DNA from: Solirubrobacter taibaiensis
GTDB taxonomy: Bacteria > Actinomycetota > Thermoleophilia > Solirubrobacterales > Solirubrobacteraceae
Assembly (NCBI GenBank): GCA_027587225.1
Contig: JAPDDQ010000033.1
Coordinates: forward strand, 1-64,000
Direction of reading: 5' to 3'
DNA length: 64,000 nucleotides
Shown: positions 25,953 to 34,214 of the stretch, one piece after another
Layout of the letters: each line of letters opens with the position of its first letter
How positions within the stretch are numbered: the stretch's first letter is position 1
Position numbers and translations under genes: made by a program
The notes under the pieces: model-generated
What the model saw: only the letters and a program-made list of their open reading frames with translations
What the model was told of the DNA's origin: nothing
Databases searched by the model: none

Positions 25953-26989
25953 TCCACCAGCCCGGCGATCGTGCGCAGCTGTGAGACGCGCTCCTCGAAC
26001 GTCCACGCCATCGGGGAGATCATCAACGTGCCGACGCCCGAATCGCGATACACACGCAGGCGCTCACGGATGACGTCCGGCGGGCCGACCAGCGCGACGG
26101 TGTCGATCAGCTCGCCCGGCAGCGAAGCTGCCGCCTCGTCCTTCTTGCCCGCCAGATACAGCTCCTGGACGGTGTCCGCCGCCTCATCGAAGCCGTACCG
26201 GCGCATCAGCGCGTTGTAGAAGTTCTGCTTGCGCGAGCCCATGCCGCCGGTGTACAGCGCGACGTAGTGGCGCATGGCGTCGCGGGCGCTCTCGAGGTCA
26301 TCGCTGACCATCGCCGTGACCGTCGGGACGATGTCGAAGTCCTCGAAGCTCTTGCCGCCGCCCGCGCGCGCGAAACCCTCCTCCAGCAGCGGCCGGAACT
26401 CGCCCACGTGCTCGGGGGAGAAGAGCGTCGGCAGCCAGCCATCGGCGATCTCGGCGGCCAGTGTCGTGTTCTTGGGCCCGATCGCCGCGATGTAGATCGG
26501 GATCCGCTCCTGCACGGGCTGGATCGTGAGCTTCAAAGCCTTCCCAGGCCCGTCCGGAAGCGGGAGCTGCAGCGTCTCGCCCTCGTAGACCAGGCGTTCG
26601 CGGGACAGCGCCAGCTTGACCACGTCCACGTATTCGCGGGTCCGCTGGAGCTGCTTGGCGAACCGCTGGCCGTGCCAGCCCTCGGCCACCTGCGGGCCGC
26701 TGGACCCGATCCCGAGCAGCATGCGGCCATCACTCAATTGATCGATGGTCGCGGCGGTCATCGCGGTCATGGCGGCGGAGCGGCCGGGCATCTGGAAGAT
26801 CGCGGAGCCGAGTTTGATGGTGGACGTCGCCTGCGCGAGCCACGCGAGGATCGTCGCGGCGTCGGACCCGTAGGCCTCGGCCGTCCACACGCTGTCGTAG
26901 CCGAGTCGCTCGGCCTCCAGCACGAGCTCCAGCTGCTGCGGGGCGGTGAGCCCGAGTCCCCAGTATCCGATGTGCAGCCCGAGCTTCAC
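25949..26989 (-). CDS. LLM class F420-dependent oxidoreductase
   Basis: A 346-residue luciferase-like TIM-barrel flavin/deazaflavin enzyme. KLGLHIGYWGLG, YDSVWTAEAYGSDAAT, KLGSAIFQMPGRSA and LSDGRMLLGIGSSGPQV are family hallmarks, including the non-prolyl cis peptide region. The start is GTG 26989; the upstream 107 residues of open frame are antisense to the divergent gene and Arg/Ala-rich. It heads the operon with GNAT and glycosyltransferase genes. Use of F420, not FMN, is inferred from the subfamily and from the actinobacterial host. Confidence 0.88.
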   Translation of the reverse strand: MKLGLHIGYWGLGLTAPQQLELVLEAERLGYDSVWTAEAYGSDAATILAWLAQATSTIKLGSAIFQMPGRSAAMTAMTAATIDQLSDGRMLLGIGSSGPQVAEGWHGQRFAKQLQRTREYVDVVKLALSRERLVYEGETLQLPLPDGPGKALKLTIQPVQERIPIYIAAIGPKNTTLAAEIADGWLPTLFSPEHVGEFRPLLEEGFARAGGGKSFEDFDIVPTVTAMVSDDLESARDAMRHYVALYTGGMGSRKQNFYNALMRRYGFDEAADTVQELYLAGKKDEAAASLPGELIDTVALVGPPDVIRERLRVYRDSGVGTLMISPMAWTFEERVSQLRTIAGLVE

Positions 26990-27046
26990 TGCAAGCGTCC
27001 TCCCAGCCGTTGTGGACAGCCGCCGAACAGCGCTACTTTCGGCGGC

Positions 27047-27478
27047 GTGCGCGACCCTATCACCGCGCTCGAGCGCGCCATCCGGTCTCTTCCGGAGCCC
27101 ACCCGCGTCGCGATGCTCGACGGCATCCGGTCGCATCCGATCGTCTGCGGCGCGTACACGGACGGCCGCGGCGGGATCTGCCCGATGCTCGCGGCCCACC
27201 GGCACGGCGGCCGCGTGACGATGCTGGCCTTCGCTCGCTCGTGGGACGCGTTCACGCGGACGAAACGCCCACGGCGGGCGACGACGCGCGAGGTCCGCAC
27301 GCTCGAGCACCTGCTGATGGCGTCGCTGGGGGAGGAACGGTCGGAGTTCGCGACCGCGATCGCCGAATATCAGGCGACGCGCCGGACGTTCCCGGACTTC
27401 CGGGTCCGCCGGCTTACCGAGCCGCGCCGATCCGGTCCACGAGCCGTAGCAGGTGCAGCGGCGAGAACGGCTTCGTGA
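27047..27478 (+). CDS. Conserved hypothetical protein
   Basis: A 143-residue soluble protein I cannot name. It begins VRDPITALERAIRSLPEPTR and has a conserved-looking core VCGAYTDGRGGICPMLAAHR with one Cys pair and several His, followed by MLAFARSWDAFTRT. It is divergent from the LLM operon by 57 bp. The last 65 bp overlap antisense with the 3' end of the receiver gene, so its C-terminus (an Arg/Ala-rich tail) may be less constrained. Confidence 0.6.
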   Translation: MRDPITALERAIRSLPEPTRVAMLDGIRSHPIVCGAYTDGRGGICPMLAAHRHGGRVTMLAFARSWDAFTRTKRPRRATTREVRTLEHLLMASLGEERSEFATAIAEYQATRRTFPDFRVRRLTEPRRSGPRAVAGAAARTAS

Positions 27479-27788
27479 GGAAGAGGTCCGCGCCGGCGTC
27501 CTGAGCGCCGCGCTCCACCACGTCCCCCGAGTCGCCGGTGAGCATCACGATCGTCGCGCTCGCCGTCGTCGGGTCGCTGCGCAGCCGGCGGCAGGTCTCG
27601 ATCCCGTTCAGCCGCGGCATGTCCACGTCCAGGAAGACGATCTCCGGGCGTGACGTCATCGCCTGCTCGACCGCCTCGAGCCCGTCCCCGGCCTCCTGCA
27701 GGCGGTAGCCGGAGATGTCCTCCAGCGTCGTCGCGATCAGCTTGCGGATCATCGGGTCGTCGTCGACGATCAGGATCGTCCGCGTCAC
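27414..27788 (-). CDS. CheY-like response regulator receiver protein
   Basis: A 124-residue single receiver domain. The acidic pair DDD is at residues 9-11, the phospho-acceptor Asp is in FLDVDMPRLNG near 54, Thr is in MLTGDSGD near 84 and Lys in LTKPFSP near 106. There is no output domain. Its ATG overlaps the stop of the HD-GYP gene (ATGA), so the two form an operon and the receiver may regulate the phosphodiesterase or a shared partner. Confidence 0.92.
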   Translation of the reverse strand: MTRTILIVDDDPMIRKLIATTLEDISGYRLQEAGDGLEAVEQAMTSRPEIVFLDVDMPRLNGIETCRRLRSDPTTASATIVMLTGDSGDVVERGAQDAGADLFLTKPFSPLHLLRLVDRIGAAR

Positions 27789-28549
27789 AGCGCACCTCGC
27801 AGCCGGGCGAACTGCTCGTCGGGGATCTGGTCGAACGCGTCCACCACGGTCGGGTCGAACTGCGAGCCGCTGAACCGCCGGATCTCCAGCCGCGCCTCAT
27901 CCCACGATGAGGCGGGGCGGTACGGGCGATCGGTCGTGAGCGCGTCGAGCGTGTCCGCGACGGAGAACACTCGTGCCGCGAGCGGGATCTCCTCGCCGGC
28001 CAGGCGGTCCGGGTAGCCCGTACCGTCCCAGCGCTCGTGGTGATGGCGGACGACGAGCTTGCCCTCGCCGAGGAAGTCCACGTCGCGCAGGATCTCCGCG
28101 CCGACAACCGGATGCTGGGCGATCAGCGCGTACTCCTCGTCCGTGAGCTTGCTCGTCTTGAACAGGATCGCGTCGGGCACGGCCACCTTGCCGATGTCGT
28201 GCAACAGGAACCCGAACTCGATCTGGGGTGACTCCTCGAGGCTGAGCCCCACCGCGCGGGCCAGCTCCATCCCGTATGCCGTGACGCGTTCCGCATGCTT
28301 GCCGGTATACGCATCGCGCGCCTCGACGGCATTACTCAGCGCGCGAACCGTGGCCCGATAGGAGCGTCGGAGCTCCTGCGCGCGAGCGCGCTCCTGCTTG
28401 AAGACCTCGCGCAGATCGGCTGCGTAGCGTTCCAGCTGCCGCTGTCGGGACGCAGCCTGCTGCTCCGTGCGCTCAAGGCGTGCACGGAGGAGAGGAACTG
28501 TTTCCTCACCGGTACCGGCGCTCAATTCGTCACCATCGGGGCCCGCCAA
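27785..28549 (-). CDS. HD-GYP domain phosphodiesterase
   Basis: A 254-residue protein with an N-terminal coiled coil (about 18-70, LLRARLERTEQQ and following) and an HD-GYP domain from about 78. LLHDIGKVAVPDAIL is the HD signature, HHHERWDGTGYPDRLAGEEIP is the GYP signature and FSVADTLDALTTDRPYRPA is the distal motif. It is predicted to hydrolyse cyclic di-GMP. No receiver domain is fused; the receiver is encoded separately downstream. Confidence 0.88.
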   Translation of the reverse strand: MAGPDGDELSAGTGEETVPLLRARLERTEQQAASRQRQLERYAADLREVFKQERARAQELRRSYRATVRALSNAVEARDAYTGKHAERVTAYGMELARAVGLSLEESPQIEFGFLLHDIGKVAVPDAILFKTSKLTDEEYALIAQHPVVGAEILRDVDFLGEGKLVVRHHHERWDGTGYPDRLAGEEIPLAARVFSVADTLDALTTDRPYRPASSWDEARLEIRRFSGSQFDPTVVDAFDQIPDEQFARLRGAL

Positions 28550-28639
28550 CGCTCGACTTAGCCTACTGAGCGCTGAAACGCATTGGCGGCAGGGATCTTG
28601 CTGTCAATTACAGCGGGCCCCTTCGGTGCGGGAGTTTTC

Positions 28640-29359
28640 CTAGCGCCAGCGGTGTTTCGGCCGCGCCGGACGGTCCGGCGGCGTGAGGTTCACGATGTCG
28701 TCGATGCGCTCGTCCAGCTCGGCCGCCATCTCGTCCCGCTGCGCCTGGGTGAGCTTGCCGTCCTTGACCGCCTGATCGAGCCGCTTGGTCGCGGCGTCCT
28801 TGATCGCGGCCTTGAGCCCGTCGACCGACTTGTTGTTGGCCTTGGCGACATCCGCGAGCGACTTGCCGGCATGGAGCTGCTCGTGCAGCTGCGCCGTGGT
28901 GATCCCGAGGTACTTCGCCGCGCCCTCGGCGCTCTCGAGGCTGAGCCCCATCCCGAACCCGGGGCCACCGAAGCCGGGGCCGCCGTGACCCGGAGCGCCA
29001 CCACCGCGAGGGCCGCCGCCGAAACCGGGTCCGCCGCCCAGGCCGGGCAGGAGCGGCGCACCCGCGGCGAGCCGCTGCTTCGCCGCCTCACCCTGCTCCT
29101 TAGTGAGCTTCCCGGCCGCCACGGCCGCATCGATCCGCGCCTCCGCCGCACTCTTGAGCGCTGCGTCCAACTGATCGCGCGTGACGTTCAGCCGCTTGGC
29201 GACATCATCCAGAAACGCCTTCTGCTCGGCGGCGCGATCGGCGGGCGCCTTGCTGGTCGTCGGCCCGGACTGGCCGGCGGCATACGCCCCGCCGGACCCG
29301 GCGAGGACCGCAAGCCCGGCGGCACCGGCGACGAGCTTGCGCTTTACGGAGATGGACAT
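28640..29359 (-). CDS. Secreted Gly-rich protein with duplicated helical module
   Basis: A 239-residue exported protein with a signal peptide (about 1-27, ending AYAAG). Two related helical modules flank a Gly/Pro/Phe linker: the first at about 45-97 (KRLNVTRDQLDAALKSAAEA, KLTKEQGEAAKQRL) and the second at about 140-220 (KYLGITTAQLHEQLHAGKS, KLTQAQRDEMAAELDERI). The linker (100-137) is GGGPGFGG-like. Such modules occur in envelope proteins of actinobacteria; function unknown. About 90 bp separate it from the HD-GYP gene, where I see no clear terminator. Confidence 0.65.
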   Translation of the reverse strand: MSISVKRKLVAGAAGLAVLAGSGGAYAAGQSGPTTSKAPADRAAEQKAFLDDVAKRLNVTRDQLDAALKSAAEARIDAAVAAGKLTKEQGEAAKQRLAAGAPLLPGLGGGPGFGGGPRGGGAPGHGGPGFGGPGFGMGLSLESAEGAAKYLGITTAQLHEQLHAGKSLADVAKANNKSVDGLKAAIKDAATKRLDQAVKDGKLTQAQRDEMAAELDERIDDIVNLTPPDRPARPKHRWR

Positions 29360-29433
29360 GAACGCAACTTGAGCAGGCTTGCGTCAGAAACGTGTAAGAA
29401 CGGGGGTAGCCTTACGCGCCGCAATCGTCTCCC

Positions 29434-29506
29434 GGGCCGGTAGCTCAGCGGTTAGAGCAGCGGACTCATAATCCGACGCGCGCAGGTTCGATTCCTGCCC
29501 GGCCCA
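29434..29506 (+). tRNA. tRNA with CAT anticodon (elongator Met or Ile2)
   Basis: A 73-base cloverleaf. The acceptor GGGCCGG pairs with CCGGCCC, the D arm is GCTC...GAGC, the anticodon loop is CTCATAA and the T arm GCAGG-TTCGATT-CCTGC; discriminator A, no CCA. Base 27 (G) faces base 43 (A), a mismatch. It is not an initiator tRNA. The body resembles the Ile2 class, whose C34 becomes lysidine, but elongator Met cannot be excluded by eye. Confidence 0.9.
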
Positions 29507-29518
29507 CTGCAGTTCCGG

Positions 29519-32206
29519 TCAGTTCCGAGCAGCATCGTTGCTGACCGGAGCCAGCGCGCCGGCGAGCTCCCCGCGAGACGTGACGCCGAGCTTCGGGAAC
29601 ACGCGGTAGAGGTGCGTGCTGATCGTGCGGTGCGAGAGGTACAGGCGCTGGCCGATCTCGCGGTTCGACATCCCGGTCGCCGCGAGCTGGGCGATCTGCA
29701 GCTCCTGTGCCGTCAGGTCGTCGCGGGCGGCGGGGTCGCGACGACGGCTGGATTCGCCGGATGCTCGCAGCTCGGAGCGTGCGTGGTCGCCCCAGTTGGT
29801 GGCGCCGATGGTGTCGAAGATGTCGCGTGCTCGACGGAGGGGTTCGCGCGAGTCCATCACTCGCCGGTGGCGGCGCAGCCAGCGGCCGTGGGCGAGCAGG
29901 AGCCGGCCGCGCCAGAAGGGCCAGCGGTCGAGGTCGACGTTGAGGGCCTCATCGAAGCGCAGGTTGGCTTCGTGCTCGTCGTGGGCGAGTACGGCGCGGG
30001 CATGGCGGAGGTTGATCGCGAGCCATTCAGTCGGGGTGTCGCCGACGATCTGCTCGACCTGGGCCAGCCGTCGGCGCGCTTCGGGTGCGCGGTCGGCGAG
30101 CGCGGCGGCCTCTGCGAGATCGCCGATCGCCATGCAGGCGAACTGCAGATGGTGGGCCGGATCGCTCGGGTCGAACATTCGCTCGGCGCGGCTGAGGGCC
30201 TCGTCGTGGTGACCGTGGGCCAGCGCGAACAGGATCGGACCGGACTGAGCGAGCGCGACGATGTGGGTGGCGCCGAGTGGCAGTGCGAGCTGCTCGGCGC
30301 GCGCGGTTGACTGCTCCGTCGCTGCCGCATCGCCGCGCAGGGCGGCGATCATCGCGATCGCCGTCTCGGCGGTGGCGAGCCAGATCGGCTGGCCGAGCTC
30401 GGTCGCCAGTCGGCGGGCCTCTTCTGCGGCGGGGATGGCGATGTCCCAGTTGGGCAGGCGAACCGCGAGGATCGCCTGCGTCGCGAGCAACCGGGGGAGG
30501 CCGCCGAGGCGCCCCTGCGCGCGAGCGCTCTCGATCGCGATGGCGCAGAACGTCAGGCCGTCGTAGAAAGCCCCTGTGGTGGTCGCCGCCGAAGCCAGAT
30601 ACCCGGCGGGCTCCGCCCCCGTGACGCCCCGGTCCACGGCGTCGTGCAGGCAGGCGACGACCTTCGCCGCGTTGCTCCACGGATCGGCGTAGGCATGGAT
30701 CGAGACCAACCGCGGATCCGCGGCGCTGGGCGATCCTGCGCGATTGGCTGCGTCCACGATCAGCTCGCGGATGTCCGGAGCCGGGCTCGCCCACCACGTG
30801 CGCGCGGCGGCGATCCAGAGCAGGTTGTGGTGCAGTTCGCGATCGCCCGCCGCGCCGGCGCGCTCCGCGATGGCGATCAGCTCGGCGACACGTCTGCGGT
30901 CGGCCAGTGCACGCGCATCGGTGAGCTCGTCGATGAAGCGTGCGCGGGCGATCTCGACCGGGTCGAGATCCGCGCGGTCGATCTCGCGCACCATGGCACG
31001 GGCCATGTCCGGTCGCCCGCGCTCGTAGGCCAGCTCGGCGGTGGCGAGCATGCGATGGGCGCGGTGTTCAGGGGCGCTGAGTTGGACCGCCCGCCGCAGC
31101 GCGGTCACGGCCACGTCGATGGCGTCGCGGCGACGGGCCCGGAGGCCGGCCGCTTCCAGTTCGCGTGCAACCGCTTCGTGCGTTCCGGTCATCAGGGCGG
31201 CGCGGTGCCACACGCGGCGGTCGGGATCGGCGTCGAGTGTCGCGGCGAGGGCCTCGTGGACACGCCGGCGCTGCTGCACTCCGGCGCTCTGTCGGACCGC
31301 GGAGCGCACCAGGGGGTGCCGGAACCGGATCGAGTTGACGTCAAGTTCGATGAGCGCCGCGTCGGCGGCCGGCTCCGCCGCGCCGAGATCCAGCGCAGTC
31401 CCAGCGACGGCGCCGGCCGCCTGGAGGATCTCGCTCGCGGCATCCCCGTCGCTGAGGGCGGCGACGAGCACGACGAGGCGCGTCGCCTCCGGGAGATCGG
31501 ACACGCGAGCCGCGAACGCGCGCTCGAGGCGGTCGGTCAGCGGCAGGCCGCCGGACAGCGATGACCCGTCGTCGGGCACGCCGGCCAGCGCGGGCAGCTC
31601 AAGGAGCGCCAGTGGGTTGCCGGCGGCCTCGCGCAGCACGCGGTCGCGCGCGCTCGGCTCCAGGCCCGGCGCAACGGCGTTCAGGAGGGCGTCGGCCGTC
31701 GGTTCGTCGAGCGCGCGGAGGCGGTGCTCCGGGAGCCCTGCGTCGGCGAGCGCCGAGGGATAGCCGTCGCGCACGGCGGCGAGCATGAGCACCGGGTCGG
31801 ACTCGATGCGCCGAGCCACGAATGCGAGCACTTCTGCGGTCGGAAGGTCAAGCCAGTGCGCGTCCTCGACAACGAGCATCAGCGGCGCGTCGTGGGCGAT
31901 GTCCGAGACGAGGTCGAGCACGGCCATGGCGATCCGGAAGTGCTCAGGTGCCGGCTCGGGCGTGAGGCCGAAGGCGGCGTCGAGTGCCGCCCGCTGGACG
32001 GGCGGCAGTGCGGCTGCCTGCGCGCGGACGGGACGGAGCAGCTGGTGCATCCCGGCGAAGGGCAGGTGCATCTCGGACTGCACCGCGGCGGTCGTGAGCA
32101 CCGTCATGCCGCGCTCACGGGCGGTGCGCGCGGCGCTGGACAGCAGCCGCGACTTGCCGATGCCCGGCTCTCCCCGCAGCACGAGCGCCTGCCCACGCAC
32201 CGCCAC
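29519..32206 (-). CDS. LuxR family transcriptional regulator with AAA ATPase domain
   Basis: An 895-residue LAL-type (large ATP-binding LuxR) regulator. Walker A is GEPGIGKSRLL near residue 12 and Walker B LMLVVEDAHWLD near 115. A long TPR-like helical region follows, then a LuxR/GerE HTH at about 828-885 (LTAQELQIAQLAATGMSNRE). GTG 32206 is the first standard start, yet the usual N-terminal segment LLGRASEEALLHSLLDE lies in frame upstream of it, between this GTG and the TAG that ends the Dps-like gene. The true start may be non-standard. Third gene after the hydrolase and Dps-like genes. Confidence 0.85.
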   Translation of the reverse strand: MAVRGQALVLRGEPGIGKSRLLSSAARTARERGMTVLTTAAVQSEMHLPFAGMHQLLRPVRAQAAALPPVQRAALDAAFGLTPEPAPEHFRIAMAVLDLVSDIAHDAPLMLVVEDAHWLDLPTAEVLAFVARRIESDPVLMLAAVRDGYPSALADAGLPEHRLRALDEPTADALLNAVAPGLEPSARDRVLREAAGNPLALLELPALAGVPDDGSSLSGGLPLTDRLERAFAARVSDLPEATRLVVLVAALSDGDAASEILQAAGAVAGTALDLGAAEPAADAALIELDVNSIRFRHPLVRSAVRQSAGVQQRRRVHEALAATLDADPDRRVWHRAALMTGTHEAVARELEAAGLRARRRDAIDVAVTALRRAVQLSAPEHRAHRMLATAELAYERGRPDMARAMVREIDRADLDPVEIARARFIDELTDARALADRRRVAELIAIAERAGAAGDRELHHNLLWIAAARTWWASPAPDIRELIVDAANRAGSPSAADPRLVSIHAYADPWSNAAKVVACLHDAVDRGVTGAEPAGYLASAATTTGAFYDGLTFCAIAIESARAQGRLGGLPRLLATQAILAVRLPNWDIAIPAAEEARRLATELGQPIWLATAETAIAMIAALRGDAAATEQSTARAEQLALPLGATHIVALAQSGPILFALAHGHHDEALSRAERMFDPSDPAHHLQFACMAIGDLAEAAALADRAPEARRRLAQVEQIVGDTPTEWLAINLRHARAVLAHDEHEANLRFDEALNVDLDRWPFWRGRLLLAHGRWLRRHRRVMDSREPLRRARDIFDTIGATNWGDHARSELRASGESSRRRDPAARDDLTAQELQIAQLAATGMSNREIGQRLYLSHRTISTHLYRVFPKLGVTSRGELAGALAPVSNDAARN

Positions 32207-32278
32207 CTCGTCCAGAAGCGAGTGCAGCAGGGCCTCTTCCGAAGCGCGACCAAGTAGGGGGCTGGAGCCGATGTCGAG

Positions 32279-32764
32279 CTAGTCTGCCAACTGCGTCCGC
32301 AGCATCCACAGCTGGCGCTCGAGCTCGCGCTGCACCCCGAGCAACACGTGCTGCGAGAGGGTGTCGAGCGCGCCGAGCCGGTGCGCGCGGTGGCGCACGC
32401 GAAGGGCGACATCCCAGAGCTGCGAGCAGAGCCGCTCGACAGCGGTGGCGACCTCGACGAAACCGGGTTCGACGGGTCGATGAACGTCCAGCTCGATGAC
32501 GGCGGCGGCGCTGCCGTCCAGCGCCACCCCGATCGTCACGGCGCGCTCGGCGACGATGTCCGCCAGCGCTCGCCATTCCTCGACGACCTGTCCCAGGTGC
32601 CGATGGACGCCGACGAACTCGCGGCCGTACGCGGTCCATTGCAGCTGCTTGCCGGCCAATGCGAGCGCGATCAGCTCGACGAGGGTGAACTGGAGCTGCT
32701 CGCCGATCTCGCCGCACACCTCGTCTGGGAGCGGCGGATTCGGCCGGTCGGGCTGTCGGGACAT
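32279..32764 (-). CDS. Dps/ferritin-like protein with degenerate ferroxidase site
   Basis: A 161-residue four-helix protein of the Dps (DNA-binding protein from starved cells) family. FTLVELIALALAGKQLQWTA corresponds to the first helix, where the usual KQAHWN has Gln in place of the ferroxidase His. VHRHLGQVVEEWR keeps one His, but the nearby Asp is missing; LADIVAER retains an acidic pair. The C-terminus WMLRTQLAD is typical of Dps. Iron oxidation is probably weak or lost. It lies between an alpha/beta hydrolase and the LuxR gene and shares its frame with the latter. Confidence 0.75.
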   Translation of the reverse strand: MSRQPDRPNPPLPDEVCGEIGEQLQFTLVELIALALAGKQLQWTAYGREFVGVHRHLGQVVEEWRALADIVAERAVTIGVALDGSAAAVIELDVHRPVEPGFVEVATAVERLCSQLWDVALRVRHRAHRLGALDTLSQHVLLGVQRELERQLWMLRTQLAD

Positions 32765-32798
32765 GAGCGCGGCGGCCGTAGCGGCTAGCCGCTGGCCC

Positions 32799-33509
32799 TC
32801 ACACCGTCTCCGCGCTCGGCACGCGGGCTTCCTGCGCGGCGCGCTTGATCAACTCGGCGGTGGCCTGCGGCTGCGACACGTAGATCGAGTGGCTGCCGGG
32901 CGCCTCCACGACGGTAGCGCCGGCGCGCTCGGACATCGCGCGCTGGGCGGGGGGCGGGATCATGCGGTCGTCGGTAGCGATCAGGTACCAGCTGGGCTTG
33001 TTGCGCCAGGCCGGTTCGCTGACCGCGCCGTTGAGCGCCTCGACGCCCCAGGGGAGTTGCGAATCGGCCATGAAGGTGGCGTCCGCTGCGGGCAGGTCGG
33101 CAGCGAAGGACTGGGCGAACTTGTCGCGGTCGAGGAACAGGAACCCGTCGACGGGCGCCAGGATCGGCGGCACGGGCGCGCCTGGCGGCGGGTCGGCGAT
33201 CAGCGTGTTGACGGACTCGCCGGCGTCGGGCGCGAACGCGGCGATGTAGACGAGCCCCGCGACGTTCTCGTGGCTCCCGGCCTCGCTGATGACGACACCG
33301 CCGTACGAGTGGCCGACGAGGATCGCGGGACCGTCCTGCGTGTCAAGCACGTTGTGGGTGGTCTCGACATCGCTCTCCAGCGAGAGCGTCTGGTTCTGCA
33401 CGACGCTCACGTTGAACCCGTCGGCCGTCAGCTGGTCGTAGACACCTCGCCAGCCGGACCCGTCGACGAACCCGCCGTGGACCAGAACGACATTGCGGAC
33501 ATCAGTCAT
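32799..33509 (-). CDS. Alpha/beta hydrolase
   Basis: A 236-residue soluble esterase-like enzyme. VVLVHGGFVDGSGW holds the oxyanion-hole HGG, VGHSYGGVV the nucleophilic Ser (near 85), ATDDRMIP the acid and GSHSIYVSQP the catalytic His near 210. This is the short plant-esterase-like subgroup common in soil actinobacteria. It is the first gene of an operon with the Dps-like and LuxR genes (34-bp gap to the next). Natural substrate unknown. Confidence 0.88.
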   Translation of the reverse strand: MTDVRNVVLVHGGFVDGSGWRGVYDQLTADGFNVSVVQNQTLSLESDVETTHNVLDTQDGPAILVGHSYGGVVISEAGSHENVAGLVYIAAFAPDAGESVNTLIADPPPGAPVPPILAPVDGFLFLDRDKFAQSFAADLPAADATFMADSQLPWGVEALNGAVSEPAWRNKPSWYLIATDDRMIPPPAQRAMSERAGATVVEAPGSHSIYVSQPQATAELIKRAAQEARVPSAETV

Positions 33510-33675
33510 GGTTGACCTCCCTCAGCGATCACCGGCCCTCGGAGGCGGCCGGTCGTGTGCTTGGGACTCTGACCGTGGCCGGGCGATGTCGCGTGCGTCA
33601 AATGACGACGTTCGTGCGCGCCGGCGTACGTACTCCCTCGGGACGCGATGACGGCTGTTAGGCGAGACTTGCTCG

Positions 33676-34056
33676 ATGACCAGACGCGCAGTGTCCAGCG
33701 AGCAGGCGCCAGCAGCACTCGGTCCGTACAGCCAGGCAATCGTCGCCAACGGCCTTGTCTTTTGCTCCGGGATGGCCGGCATCGATCCGGCGGGCGCGAT
33801 TCCGGAAGGGATCGAGGCGCAGACCGAGCAGGCGCTGACCAACCTGGCGAGCGTGCTCGAGGCGGCGGGCGCGTCGATGGACGACGTCGTCAAGACGACG
33901 ATCTTCTACGCGAACGTCGAGGACTTCGGCCGCCTCAACGAGGTGTACGCGCGGCACATGCCCGACCCACCCCCGGCGCGCTCGGCCCCGGCCCACGTGC
34001 GGCTTCCGCGCGGTCTACTCGTGTCGATCGAGGCCATCGCGGTCCTCCCGACCTGA
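33676..34056 (+). CDS. ridA: RidA family protein (enamine/imine deaminase)
   Basis: A 126-residue YjgF/YER057c/UK114 protein. ALGPYSQAIVANGLVFCSG and the C-terminal PPARSAPAHVRLPRGLLVSI carry the substrate-binding Tyr and the key Arg of active RidA; IEAIAVLP closes it. It likely deaminates reactive 2-aminoacrylate. It is transcribed alone, divergent from the hydrolase operon; the 166-bp gap holds a short CGTCA-AA-TGACG dyad. Confidence 0.9.
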   Translation: MTRRAVSSEQAPAALGPYSQAIVANGLVFCSGMAGIDPAGAIPEGIEAQTEQALTNLASVLEAAGASMDDVVKTTIFYANVEDFGRLNEVYARHMPDPPPARSAPAHVRLPRGLLVSIEAIAVLPT

Positions 34057-34168
34057 TCCTGGGCCGACGGCTCGCTCGCTCAGCGCTCCGACTGGCGACT
34101 GTCGCAACGGACGAAGGCACACGGGGTGGCGTCCGCGGGCTCGTCCGCCGGCGCAGGGGGTGCGCTTT

Positions 34169-34201
34169 GGTGGCCGTCGCGCGCTGTGCGCGACGGCCAC
34201 C
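34169..34201. terminator. Bidirectional terminator hairpin
   Basis: GGTGGCCGTCGCGC pairs perfectly with GCGCGACGGCCACC over 14 bp around loop GCTGT, in the gap between ridA and the convergent carboxypeptidase gene. No T-tract is present. Confidence 0.6.
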
Positions 34202-34214
34202 TGCACCTTCTGAC

